Source: an uncultured Collinsella sp.
Lineage (GTDB): Bacteria; Actinomycetota; Coriobacteriia; Coriobacteriales; Coriobacteriaceae
DNA length: 15,435 nt
Assembly: GCA_938045085.1 (NCBI GenBank)
Contig: CALINZ010000279.1
Span: 1-15,435 of the forward strand
Direction of reading: 5' to 3'
Of this stretch, positions 1 through 7,047 are shown one piece after another (positions within the stretch are counted from its first letter, which is position 1; the number at the start of each line of letters is the position of its first letter). The translations under genes and the position numbers were made by a program. The notes beneath the pieces are model-generated. The model did not search any database and had not been told where the DNA came from. It saw nothing but the letters and a program-made list of their open reading frames with translations.

Positions 1-561
1 GATGGCTTGGCGATTATGCGTCGACTGCGTGCCGATCGCCTGACGGCGACGGTGCCCATCATGATGCTTACCGCCAAGGATACCGAGCTCGACAAGGTGA
101 TGGCGCTCGATGGCGGTGCCGACGATTACCTGACTAAGCCGTTTTCGCTCATGGAGCTCGCCAGCCGCTGCCGCGCACTGCTGCGTCGCGGCGGCATGGT
201 CAAACAGGCAAGCGATGTGCTCGGCGTGGGCGACATCGTGCTCTCGCCCAGCCATCGCGAGGTGACCGTTGCCGGCGAGCCGCTTAAGCTCACCCTGCGC
301 GAGTTCGACCTGCTCGAGTACCTCATGCGCAAGCCCGGCGTGGTTTTTACCCGCGAGTCGTTGCTGCAGAGCGTATGGGGTTGGGACTTCGACGGCGGTT
401 CGCGCACCGTTGACGTGCACGTGCAGACGCTTCGCCAAAAACTGGGCGAGCATGCCAGCGCCATCGAGACCGTGCGCGGCGTGGGCTACCGCTTGGCCGA
501 GCCTTCTGCCGGTGATGGTGCCGAAGGTGACGACACCGCGGCCACCGCATCGGAGGAGTAA
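1..561 (+). CDS. OmpR/PhoB-family response regulator, 5' end cut by window
   Basis: This is a DNA-binding response regulator of a two-component system. The frame is open from base 1, so the true start lies upstream and 186 residues are visible. The first residues (DGLAIMRRLR) follow directly after where the phospho-accepting aspartate should be, so that residue and the N-terminal acidic pocket are outside the window. The conserved receiver Thr (MLTAKD) and the Lys of LTKPF are present. A winged-helix effector domain follows at about residues 75-170, with the typical LTLREFDLLEYL, SLLQSVWGWDF and VDVHVQTLRQKLG segments and the VRGVGYRL wing. The tail of about 18 residues is acidic and Ala-rich. 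The next gene starts 3 bp after its stop and uses an SD sequence inside this gene's end (GGAGGAG, 552-558). The two are almost certainly one transcript. The target genes are unknown; a PhoP/PhoB-like role is inferred from the partner kinase. Confidence 0.95.
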   Translation, partial: DGLAIMRRLRADRLTATVPIMMLTAKDTELDKVMALDGGADDYLTKPFSLMELASRCRALLRRGGMVKQASDVLGVGDIVLSPSHREVTVAGEPLKLTLREFDLLEYLMRKPGVVFTRESLLQSVWGWDFDGGSRTVDVHVQTLRQKLGEHASAIETVRGVGYRLAEPSAGDGAEGDDTAATASEE

Positions 562-564
562 CCC

Positions 565-1989
565 GTGGTCTTCGCCCCCCAGGGAAAACATACGCTGTCG
601 CACCGCGTTTTTGTGACGATCTTTGTCTGCGCCATGGCGGTTATCGTGGCGTTTACGGTGCTGGGTGCGTTCTTTGTGCAAAACACCTTGGCGGATGCCA
701 CGAGTGCCAATCTGGCGCAGGAAACCGAGCTCATTGCTGCCGCTCTCGACGAACAGCAGGAGCCCATCCCGTTCTTGCGTAGTCTCGATCGCGAGGACTT
801 GCGCATCACGCTGATTAACAAGGATGGATCGGTTGCCTACGACAACGAGGCGTCGCCTTCCGCACTGCCCAACCATGGCGATCGCCCCGAGGTCATCGAG
901 GCCTTTGAGAGTGGTTCGGGTTCCGCGGAGCGCGCAAGCTCTACGCTCGACGAGATTATGCTGTATCGCGCCGTCGCCCTTGATAACGGCCAGGTTGTCC
1001 GCTTGGCGCAGGCCCAGCCTGGCGTTGCGGCGATTTTGCTGTCGATGGTGGCGCCGATGCTGCTTATCGCAGCAGCGGGTGCGGTACTCTCGTTTTTTAT
1101 GGCGCGCCGCGAGTCCCGTGCCATCATCGCGCCGTTGCAAGAGGTGGATTTGGACCACCCACGCCGTAGCTATGAGCACGCCTATGCCGAGATGGTCCCC
1201 ATGCTTGAGCGTATCGAGTCGCAGCGCCAGGAACTCAAGCGCCAAATGGCGGTGCTAGCGGACAACGACCGTATGCGCCGCGAGTTCACGGCGAATATCA
1301 CCCATGAGCTCAAGACGCCGCTTACGGCGATTTCGGGCTATGCCGAGCTCATCGCAAACGGCATGGTCGAGGGCGAGGGCGACCTGCGCAACTTTGGCGG
1401 TCGCATCTATCGTGAGGCGGGCCGCTTGGCAGCGCTTGTCAACGATATCCTTACGCTGTCTAACTTGGACGAGGCCGAGCGTGCAACTGAGGGCGAGGCG
1501 GTGCCCATTGGTTCCACGGAGCCTATTGAGCTCTCGCGTGCCATCTACGCGGTTGAGCAGCGTCTTGAACAGGTCGCCCGTCAGGCGAATGTGACGATAA
1601 GTCATGAGACCAAGCCTGTGGTCATCGAAGGCGTGTCGCGCTTGATTGACGAGCTCATCTATAATCTGGCGAGCAACGCCATCCGCTACAATCGACCCGG
1701 CGGTACGGTTACGCTGCAGTGCGACACCAACGACGAAGGCCATCCGTTCCTTGCGGTCGCCGACACGGGAATCGGTATCGCGCCTGAAGAACAGGGCAAG
1801 GTATTTGAGCGGTTCTATCGCGTGGACAAGAGTAGGTCCAAGGCGCGCGGCGGAACCGGTCTGGGGCTTGCCATTGTCAAGCATGCGGCCCTGTATCATC
1901 ACGCCACGCTCGATCTGTCGAGCGAGTTGGGCGTGGGAACCACCATTACGGTGACGTTTCCCATACAGCAGGACGAGCCATTCGCATAG
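565..1989 (+). CDS. PhoR-like sensor histidine kinase
   Basis: This membrane histidine kinase (474 aa) should autophosphorylate on His and pass the phosphate to the regulator encoded just upstream. The GTG start at 565 is supported by GGAGGAG at 552-558, 6 nt upstream. Layout: transmembrane helix at about 16-38, an outside sensor domain of about 115 residues (39-153) with a PhoR-like pattern (ITLINKDGSVAYDN, NHGDRPEV), then a second helix at about 154-179. There is a short linker with IIAPLQEVDLDHP in place of a clear HAMP, then a coiled region. The H-box HELKTPL has phospho-His at residue 247. The ATP-binding domain has an N-box around N367-N371, the G1 motif DTGIGI (D400), an F-box FERFYRVDKSRS and the G2 motif GGTGLGLAIV (about 429-438). 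All catalytic motifs are intact. The resemblance to PhoR-type kinases suggests envelope or phosphate sensing, but the signal cannot be read from sequence. Confidence 0.95.
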   Translation: MVFAPQGKHTLSHRVFVTIFVCAMAVIVAFTVLGAFFVQNTLADATSANLAQETELIAAALDEQQEPIPFLRSLDREDLRITLINKDGSVAYDNEASPSALPNHGDRPEVIEAFESGSGSAERASSTLDEIMLYRAVALDNGQVVRLAQAQPGVAAILLSMVAPMLLIAAAGAVLSFFMARRESRAIIAPLQEVDLDHPRRSYEHAYAEMVPMLERIESQRQELKRQMAVLADNDRMRREFTANITHELKTPLTAISGYAELIANGMVEGEGDLRNFGGRIYREAGRLAALVNDILTLSNLDEAERATEGEAVPIGSTEPIELSRAIYAVEQRLEQVARQANVTISHETKPVVIEGVSRLIDELIYNLASNAIRYNRPGGTVTLQCDTNDEGHPFLAVADTGIGIAPEEQGKVFERFYRVDKSRSKARGGTGLGLAIVKHAALYHHATLDLSSELGVGTTITVTFPIQQDEPFA

Positions 1990-2014
1990 CGATACAACAT
2001 AGGTATTGATGTAG

Positions 2015-2043
2015 ACGCCGCATTTGACTTTCGGGTGCGGCGT
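2015..2043 (+). terminator. Hairpin after the two-component operon, probable terminator
   Basis: ACGCCGCA (2015-2022) and TGCGGCGT (2036-2043) form a perfect 8-bp stem with a 13-nt loop, 25 bp after the kinase stop codon. The trailing sequence is only moderately T-rich (TGTTGTGCAATTTTA), so termination efficiency is uncertain. A second small hairpin (ACAGG-AGAG-CCTGT, 2079-2092, followed by TTCTT) lies further downstream and may help. Position and shape favour a terminator separating the signalling pair from the polysaccharide-control genes. Confidence 0.6.
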
Positions 2044-2108
2044 TGTTGTGCAATTTTACGATTGCTTCCGACATTTTTACAGGAGAGCCTGTTTCTTATG
2101 TATAGAGT

Positions 2109-2137
2109 TTGGTCTCGGTAAAAAGATGCGATAACAT
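2109..2137 (+). promoter_or_regulatory. Candidate sigma-A-type promoter for the cps module
   Basis: TTGGTC (2109-2114) and TAACAT (2132-2137) are 17 bp apart. The -35 matches the consensus at 3 of 6 positions and the -10 at 4 of 6. A TGC just upstream of an alternative GATAAC hexamer would also fit an extended -10. It lies about 45 nt before the first gene of the module and after the terminator-like hairpin, where a promoter is expected. The call is weak because the hexamers are poor. Confidence 0.3.
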
Positions 2138-2184
2138 ACGGACAGTTTTGTCAATCCGAACTGGGGAAATGAAAGGCAAGCTGC

Positions 2185-2841
2185 ATGACCCTTCTCGAAC
2201 TGTTCCAGCTGCTGAAGAAGCACCTTCAGCTGGTCATCACCCTTCCGGTGGTCTGCGCGATCGCCATGGGCATCGTGTCCTTCGTTGCGATGGACAACAC
2301 CTATACCGCGACGACGAGCATGTACATTCTCGCCAAGACCGACGATAGCGGTCAGATGAGCTACAACGATCTCTCGGCGAGTCAGATGCTTTCCAACGAT
2401 ATCGCCACGCTGCTGGATAGCGATAGCGTTAAGAGCGGCGCCGCCAAGGAACTGGGCCTCACCGATCTGGATGACTACAAGGTGTCTGTTTCCTCCGAGA
2501 CCACCACGCGTGTCATTACGCTTTCGGTTACCGGCACCGATGCCAAGGAGACGGCTGAGGTCGCAAAGGCCATAGCTAGCTCGGTGAGTACGGTCGCTCA
2601 GAACGTCGGCGCTGCCCAGAGCATCAACGTTATCGACGAGGCTAAGACCCCCGAAGCCCCCAGCGGCCCCAAGCGCACGCTGTATATTGCCGTCGCGTTC
2701 CTCGCCGGTATCTTTATCGCAGTCGCCTATGTCGTTTTGGCAGACATGCTCAATACCCGCATCCGCGGTGCCGAAGAGGCGGAAGAGCTCCTGGGCATTC
2801 CCGTTGTTGGCCGAATTCCGGCTATGAAAGGTGGTAAATAG
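2185..2841 (+). CDS. cpsC: Wzz/CpsC-type polysaccharide co-polymerase membrane adaptor
   Basis: This 218-aa protein has the layout of Gram-positive chain-length regulators and kinase activators (CpsC/CapA/YwqC class, Wzz domain). There is a short cytoplasmic N-terminus (LLELFQLLKKHLQ), a transmembrane helix at about 16-36 and an outside domain of about 125 residues containing YTATTSMYIL. A Pro-rich segment before the second membrane helix (PEAPSGPKR, about 154-162) and a helix at about 165-187 follow. The short cytoplasmic tail ends in ELLGIPVVGRIP, typical of the part that contacts and activates the tyrosine kinase. The kinase domain is a separate protein encoded 2 bp downstream, as in Gram-positives. 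The ATG at 2185 has AAAGG at 2172-2176. The symbol reflects family membership, not proven orthology. Confidence 0.9.
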   Translation: MTLLELFQLLKKHLQLVITLPVVCAIAMGIVSFVAMDNTYTATTSMYILAKTDDSGQMSYNDLSASQMLSNDIATLLDSDSVKSGAAKELGLTDLDDYKVSVSSETTTRVITLSVTGTDAKETAEVAKAIASSVSTVAQNVGAAQSINVIDEAKTPEAPSGPKRTLYIAVAFLAGIFIAVAYVVLADMLNTRIRGAEEAEELLGIPVVGRIPAMKGGK

Positions 2842-2843
2842 GC

Positions 2844-3581
2844 ATGGCTAAGGCAAAGAACACCGATAAGCTCGTTGTACAGAATGCCGCCAAGACCCTT
2901 CTGGCCAACATCCGCTTTGCGAGCGTGGACGACCCCATTCGCACCATCACCGTTACGTCCTCGATTCCCAACGAGGGCAAGTCTACGGTTTCCATCAACC
3001 TTGCCCAGGCTATCGCCACCAGCGGCAAGAGCGTCCTGCTGGTCGAGGCTGATATGCGTCGCAGGTCCCTTGCCGATATGCTCGGCGTCCGCTCCCGCGG
3101 CGGACTCTATGCAGTCCTTTCCGAGCAGGTTTCTATTGACCAGGCGATTGTCGAGACGGGTCAGAAGAACTTCTACTTCCTCGATGCCGAGCCGCATATT
3201 CCCAATCCTGCCGACATCATCGTCTCTCACCGCTTTGCCAAGCTGGTAAAGGCACTGTCCGCCAAGTTCCAGTACGTCATCTTTGATGCTCCCCCGGTCG
3301 GCACCTTCATCGATGCTGCCGAGATCGCAAGTCTGACCGACGGTGCGCTTTTTGTCGTGCGTGAGGATTTCACCAAGCGCGAGGAGGCGCTCAACGCCAT
3401 CGGTCAGCTTAAGAAGTCCGAGAAGGTCAAGCTCATTGGTACCGTTATGAACTACTGCGAGACCGAGACCAGCGAGTACTACTACTCCTACTACACCAAG
3501 GACGGTAAGAAGGTGAAGAAAGGCTCCGACGATCAGGGGACTTCCAAAAAGGGCATCTTCACCAACCGAGCAAACGTTTAG
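2844..3581 (+). CDS. cpsD: CpsD/YwqD-type tyrosine-protein kinase (BY-kinase)
   Basis: This 245-aa cytoplasmic ATPase of the ParA/MinD-like BY-kinase family autophosphorylates on tyrosines and tunes polysaccharide polymerisation through the membrane adaptor encoded upstream. The three nucleotide-binding motifs are visible: Walker A SSIPNEGKST (about 39-48, K46), Walker A' LLVEADMR (D70) and Walker B VIFDAPP (D148). The C-terminal tyrosine cluster is YYYSYY (212-217), the expected autophosphorylation site, followed by a Lys-rich tail of about 28 residues. The ATG at 2844 is 2 bp after the previous stop, with AAAGGTGG at 2827-2834 inside the previous gene, implying coupled translation. The phosphatase gene follows after 17 bp. 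Length and motifs are normal for the family. Confidence 0.93.
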   Translation: MAKAKNTDKLVVQNAAKTLLANIRFASVDDPIRTITVTSSIPNEGKSTVSINLAQAIATSGKSVLLVEADMRRRSLADMLGVRSRGGLYAVLSEQVSIDQAIVETGQKNFYFLDAEPHIPNPADIIVSHRFAKLVKALSAKFQYVIFDAPPVGTFIDAAEIASLTDGALFVVREDFTKREEALNAIGQLKKSEKVKLIGTVMNYCETETSEYYYSYYTKDGKKVKKGSDDQGTSKKGIFTNRANV

Positions 3582-3598
3582 TTGATTAAGGCTGACCT

Positions 3599-4249
3599 AT
3601 GCGTGACATTCATTGCCATATCTTGCCGGGTGTAGACGACGGCGCCGCCGATCTCGATGAGAGCTTGGCGATGCTCGAGGCTGCCAAGCGGGCCGGTGTA
3701 ACCAGAATCGTTTGCACTCCTCACTGCCGTGATCCCTATTTTGATTACGACAAGATGTGGGATGCCTTTGAGCTGCTGCGTGATAACGCTGACGGTTTTC
3801 CGCTCCAGATGGGCTTCGAGGTCAACCATCGAAAGCTCGTTGAGCTTGGTATCGATGCCGCGGAGCACTTGCATTTCGATGGGACCAACGAGTTTCTGCT
3901 CGAGCTTTCGACGCATGCCGATGCGTATGCGTTTAGAGAGTACGAGAACACGATTTACGATTTGCAGTGCCGTGGCTACCAGGTGATCATCGCTCATCCT
4001 GAGCGCTATCGTGCGGTTCAAAAGGATGTAAGCGTGGCGGAGCGCCTGGTCGATATGGGCTGCAAGCTGCAGGCTTCGGCGGACTTTATTGCCGGCGGTC
4101 GATTTGGTCGCGAGAAAAAGCCGGCACAGCGCCTGTTCGATCAGAACCTGTACAGCTTCATCGCGAGCGATGCCCATAACGTGGGTCATTACGACTGCCT
4201 GGCGAAGGCTCGCGCGAAGTATAGCGTGCGCGGAGCTCATTTTCGCTAA
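3599..4249 (+). CDS. cpsB: CpsB/YwqE-type PHP-family protein-tyrosine phosphatase
   Basis: This 216-aa metal-dependent phosphatase of the PHP superfamily is predicted to remove phosphate from the tyrosine tail of the kinase encoded just upstream. Metal-binding motifs appear in family order: DIHCHILPGVDDG (H5, H7), TPH (H42), GFEV (E74, where many members have GNEI or similar), IIAHPERY (H133) and IASDAH (D191, H193). At 216 residues it is shorter than the roughly 240-255 common in the family, mainly because the C-terminus is short after SDAH. The start at 3599 has AAGG (3588-3591) 7 nt upstream. It is the last gene of the adaptor-kinase-phosphatase set. The order C-D-B differs from the usual streptococcal B-C-D. 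Confidence 0.9.
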   Translation: MRDIHCHILPGVDDGAADLDESLAMLEAAKRAGVTRIVCTPHCRDPYFDYDKMWDAFELLRDNADGFPLQMGFEVNHRKLVELGIDAAEHLHFDGTNEFLLELSTHADAYAFREYENTIYDLQCRGYQVIIAHPERYRAVQKDVSVAERLVDMGCKLQASADFIAGGRFGREKKPAQRLFDQNLYSFIASDAHNVGHYDCLAKARAKYSVRGAHFR

Positions 4250-4288
4250 TATCTGTCCCTAACGTTCGCATTGAATGAAAGGGCAGCC

Positions 4289-4789
4289 ATGGATATCCAA
4301 CTTAAGACGGGATGCCTTGATGACGCGGCGTTGGTGCGCCGCGTCATTTTTATGGACGAGCAAGGCTACGAGAATGAGTTCGACGCTATCGACGAGGATC
4401 CAAACTGCATTCATGTGACGCTCTATGTAGACGGCGAGCTTGCCGGTTGCTCGCGCGTGTTTCCCGAAGAGCTTGAGCGCGTGGCTGACGCAGAGGCCCC
4501 GGTGTTGCCGGCATGCGACATGGACGAAGGCGTTGCGGCGGGGGAGACCTACATTATGGGGCGCGTCGCCGTGCTGCCGGCTATGCGTCGTCGCGGACTG
4601 GCGAGTGCGATCGTCGAGGCCAGTGCTTCGTGTGCACGCGATGCCGGCGCTAAGCTTATTAAGCTGCATGCGCAGGAATACGTGCTACCGCTCTATGCAA
4701 AGGTGGGCTACACGCAAATTGCCCCGGTAGATTACGAAGACGAGGGCCAACCCCATGTCTGGATGGCCAAGCGCGTAGATGGCAGATAG
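4289..4789 (+). CDS. ElaA-like GNAT family N-acetyltransferase
   Basis: This 166-aa cytoplasmic acetyl-CoA-dependent acyltransferase has the single-domain GNAT fold. The acetyl-CoA pyrophosphate loop is visible as GRVAVLPAMRRRGLASAIV (about 91-109). The C-terminal motif LHAQEYVLPLYAKVGY is followed by an acidic patch and PHVWM, and the N-terminal FMDEQGYENEFDAIDED is the pattern of the ElaA/YjcF-like subgroup. The substrate is unknown. The ATG at 4289 is preferred over the in-frame TTG at 4271 because GAAAGGG (4277-4283) is correctly spaced only for the ATG. It lies 39 bp after the phosphatase gene with no clear terminator, so it may be read through from the cps module. Its stop codon TAG overlaps the first G of a repeat element. 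Confidence 0.88.
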   Translation: MDIQLKTGCLDDAALVRRVIFMDEQGYENEFDAIDEDPNCIHVTLYVDGELAGCSRVFPEELERVADAEAPVLPACDMDEGVAAGETYIMGRVAVLPAMRRRGLASAIVEASASCARDAGAKLIKLHAQEYVLPLYAKVGYTQIAPVDYEDEGQPHVWMAKRVDGR

Positions 4790-4827
4790 GGACGTTCCTT
4801 TTCTGCCGGCAGTTGGGGACACTCCTT
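4789..4827. repeat. Small repeat-palindrome-repeat intergenic element
   Basis: Two copies of GGGACNNTCCTT (GGGACGTTCCTT at 4789-4800 and GGGACACTCCTT at 4816-4827) lie in direct orientation around a perfect 10-bp palindrome, CTGCCGGCAG (4803-4812). The first copy begins at the last base of the acetyltransferase stop codon. The arrangement resembles short dispersed intergenic (REP-like) elements. Only one copy is in this window, so dispersal is an inference. Confidence 0.55.
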
Positions 4828-4876
4828 GGCAATTGGCGCATCGGAGCGCTTAGACATACAGTTTTTCGATTCCGTA

Positions 4877-4905
4877 TGTATATATGCGCGCTAATGGGTT
4901 ATAAA
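4877..4905 (+). promoter_or_regulatory. htpG: Candidate htpG promoter
   Basis: TATAAA (4900-4905, 5 of 6 matches to the -10 consensus) lies 17 bp after a weak -35, TGTATA (4877-4882, 3 of 6). It is the only AT-rich promoter-like site in the 200 bp before htpG. An imperfect dyad (ACATAC 4854-4859 and GTATGT 4874-4879) covers the -35 and could be a regulator site. No CIRCE (TTAGCACTC dyad) or HAIR (CTTGAGT dyad) heat-shock operator is visible. Confidence 0.4.
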
Positions 4906-4936
4906 ATCTAAGTCTGAACATAGCAGGTCTGCGATG

Positions 4937-4962
4937 CGGCTCGGGCGACCGGGCCGTTTTTT
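4937..4962 (+). terminator. Strong terminator hairpin in the htpG leader
   Basis: CGGCTCGG (4937-4944) pairs with CCGGGCCG (4949-4956) over 8 bp with one G-U pair. The loop is GCGA (GNRA type) and TTTTTT follows directly (4957-4962), so all parts of an intrinsic terminator are present. It may end transcription from the cps/acetyltransferase genes. But it also lies downstream of the only visible htpG promoter, and just 30 GC-rich bases separate it from the htpG start. It could therefore act as an attenuator of htpG itself. An outer pairing GTCTGC (4927-4932) with GCGGAC (4963-4968) is also possible. Confidence 0.75.
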
Positions 4963-4992
4963 GCGGACGGGGGTAGCGCGAAAGGACTGCAC

Positions 4993-7017
4993 ATGCGTCA
5001 ATTTAAGACCGAGAGCAAAAAACTGCTCGACCTCATGATCAACTCCATCTACACCAATAAGGAAATCTTCCTGCGCGAGCTTATCTCTAACGCGAGCGAC
5101 GCCGTCGACAAGCTCAACTTTAAGAGCCTGCAGGACCCGAGTGTCAAGATCGACCAGGGCGACCTGGCCATTCGCGTCTCCTTTGATAAAGACGCCCGCA
5201 CCATTACCATCTCGGATAACGGCATTGGCATGACCGCCGAGGAGCTCGAGCGCAATCTGGGCACCATCGCCCATTCCGGCTCCGAGGAGTTTAAGACCGA
5301 GAACGCCGAGCAGCAGGGCTCCGATGTCGACATCATCGGTCAGTTTGGCGTGGGCTTCTACTCGGCTTTTATGGTCGCCAGCCACGTGAAGGTCGTGAGC
5401 CGCGCCTATGGCGAGGACACCGCTCACGTGTGGGAGTCTGATGGTCTTGAGGGTTACACCATCGAAGACGGCGAGCGCGCCGAGCACGGCACCGATGTCA
5501 TCTTGACGCTGCGCGAGAACGAGAAGCTCGATGCCGACGGCGAGGCCGAGACCTACGATCGCTTCCTGACCGAGTGGGGTCTCAAGAGCCTGATTCAGCA
5601 GTACAGCAACTATGTGCGCTACCCGATTCAGATGATGGTGTCCAAGAGCCGCCAGAAACCCAAGCCCGAGGACGCCGGCGACGATTACAAGCCCGAGTAC
5701 GAGGACTACCAGGAGCTCGAGACCGTCAATTCCATGACACCGATCTGGAAGAAGCGCAGCTCCGATGTCGAGCAGAAGGACTACGACGAGTTCTACAAGT
5801 CCACGTTCCACGACTTTGACGATCCTGCGCGCACCATCAGCTTCCATGCCGAGGGCACGCTCGAGTATGACGCCCTGCTGTTTGTGCCGGGCCGCGCGCC
5901 GTTCGATCTGTACAGCAAGGATTACGAGAAGGGTCTGGCGCTCTACAGCTCCAATGTCCTGATCATGGAGAAGTGTGACGACCTGCTGCCCGACTACTAC
6001 AACTTTGTCCGCGGCGTCGTGGATTCCGCCGACGTGTCGCTTAACATCTCGCGCGAGACGCTGCAGCAGAACCGTCAGCTCAAGGCCATCGCCAAGCGTG
6101 TGGAAAAGAAGATTACCGCCGACCTTGAGGATATGCGTGACAACGACCGCGAGGCCTACGAGAAGTTCTTTGAGAACTTTGGCCGCGGTCTTAAGTACGG
6201 CATCTACTCGAGCTATGGCATGAAGGCCGATGAGCTCGCCGACCTGTTGCTGTTCTGGTCTGCCAAGGAACAGAAGATGATTACCCTGGCCGAGTATGCC
6301 AAGGGCATGCCTGAGGATCAGAAGGCCATCTACTACGCCGCCGGCGACTCGCGTGAGCGCTTGGCCAAGATGCCCGTGGTAAAGGGCGTGCTCGACCGCG
6401 GCTATGACGTGCTGCTGCTGACGCAGGATGTGGATGAGTTCACGTTCCAGGCTATGCGTGAGTACGTTGCCGCCGATATGCCCAAGATCTACGAGGACGA
6501 TGCTGCCCGCGAGGCTGCCGAGAAGGCTGTGGCCGACGGTGCCGAGCCCGAGGTCGAGGATCGTCATCTAGAGCTCAAGAACGTTGCGACCGGTGATCTT
6601 GACCTGGCGACCGAGGACGAGAAGAAGGAGGCCGAGGACGCCACCAAGGAGAACGAGGACCTCTTTAGCGCTATGAAGGAGGCGCTCGGTGACAAGGTCG
6701 AGAAAGTCGCCGTCTCCGCGCGCCTGACCGATGCCCCCGCTTGTATCACCACCGAGGGCCCACTTTCGCTCGAGATGGAGAAGGTGCTCCAGAAGGGACC
6801 CGAGGGCGCGCCCGACGGCATGCCCAAGAGCCAACGCGTGCTCGAGCTCAACGCCAAGCACCCGGTCTTTGACAAGCTTGTCGCTGCCCAGAAGGCAGGC
6901 GACGCCGACAAGATCAAGCAGTACTCCGGCTTGCTCTACGATCAGGCCCTGCTGGTCGAGGGCATCCTCCCCGAGGACCCCGTTGCCTTCGCGGCGGCTG
7001 TTTGCAACTTGATGTAG
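4993..7017 (+). CDS. htpG: Hsp90-family molecular chaperone HtpG
   Basis: This 674-aa cytosolic dimeric ATP-dependent chaperone helps remodel client proteins with the DnaK system. The N-terminal GHKL ATPase domain shows LRELISNASDA (catalytic E29, ATP-contacting N33), DNGIGM (D75), a lid-region LGTIAHSGSEEF and the GQFGVG loop (116-121). The middle domain carries the arginine that contacts ATP in NISRETLQQNR (R354). The C-terminal dimerisation domain follows and the protein ends in AVCNLM. It is about 50 residues longer than the E. coli protein; a Glu/Lys-rich stretch around residues 495-560 accounts for at least part of this. The ATG at 4993 has AAAGGA (4981-4986) 6 nt upstream. It appears to be monocistronic: an unusual hairpin leader precedes it, and an inverted-repeat element plus a terminator follow it. 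Confidence 0.98.
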   Translation: MRQFKTESKKLLDLMINSIYTNKEIFLRELISNASDAVDKLNFKSLQDPSVKIDQGDLAIRVSFDKDARTITISDNGIGMTAEELERNLGTIAHSGSEEFKTENAEQQGSDVDIIGQFGVGFYSAFMVASHVKVVSRAYGEDTAHVWESDGLEGYTIEDGERAEHGTDVILTLRENEKLDADGEAETYDRFLTEWGLKSLIQQYSNYVRYPIQMMVSKSRQKPKPEDAGDDYKPEYEDYQELETVNSMTPIWKKRSSDVEQKDYDEFYKSTFHDFDDPARTISFHAEGTLEYDALLFVPGRAPFDLYSKDYEKGLALYSSNVLIMEKCDDLLPDYYNFVRGVVDSADVSLNISRETLQQNRQLKAIAKRVEKKITADLEDMRDNDREAYEKFFENFGRGLKYGIYSSYGMKADELADLLLFWSAKEQKMITLAEYAKGMPEDQKAIYYAAGDSRERLAKMPVVKGVLDRGYDVLLLTQDVDEFTFQAMREYVAADMPKIYEDDAAREAAEKAVADGAEPEVEDRHLELKNVATGDLDLATEDEKKEAEDATKENEDLFSAMKEALGDKVEKVAVSARLTDAPACITTEGPLSLEMEKVLQKGPEGAPDGMPKSQRVLELNAKHPVFDKLVAAQKAGDADKIKQYSGLLYDQALLVEGILPEDPVAFAAAVCNLM

Positions 7018-7047
7018 TTCGGGGATACGGCACCGTAACTAGATTAG

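Noticed and set aside
1255..1902. Minus-strand open frame opposite the histidine kinase catalytic core
   Set aside because: The + strand carries intact H, N, G1, F and G2 boxes, so the reverse frame is a codon-bias artefact.
2109..2348. 79-codon + strand frame overlapping the start of the Wzz/CpsC gene
   Set aside because: Most of it overlaps the real gene in another frame, it has no SD, and its tail is rich in His and Arg without a motif.
4271..4288. Upstream in-frame TTG start for the acetyltransferase
   Set aside because: GAAAGGG at 4277-4283 would lie inside the coding region. It is correctly spaced for ATG 4289.
4850..4992. CIRCE or HAIR heat-shock operator upstream of htpG
   Set aside because: Neither TTAGCACTC-N9-GAGTGCTAA nor CTTGAGT-N7-ACTCAAG, nor a close variant, is present.
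4934..5038. 34-codon leader ORF overlapping htpG
   Set aside because: Only a weak AGG precedes it, it has no recognisable content, and it overlaps htpG. It is kept only as a note in the htpG leader finding.
4891..6567. Long open frame on the minus strand (558 codons) opposite htpG
   Set aside because: It lies antisense to a clear Hsp90 gene, and its Leu/Val/Gly/His-heavy translation is what GC-rich third positions produce in the reverse frame. No recognisable domain.
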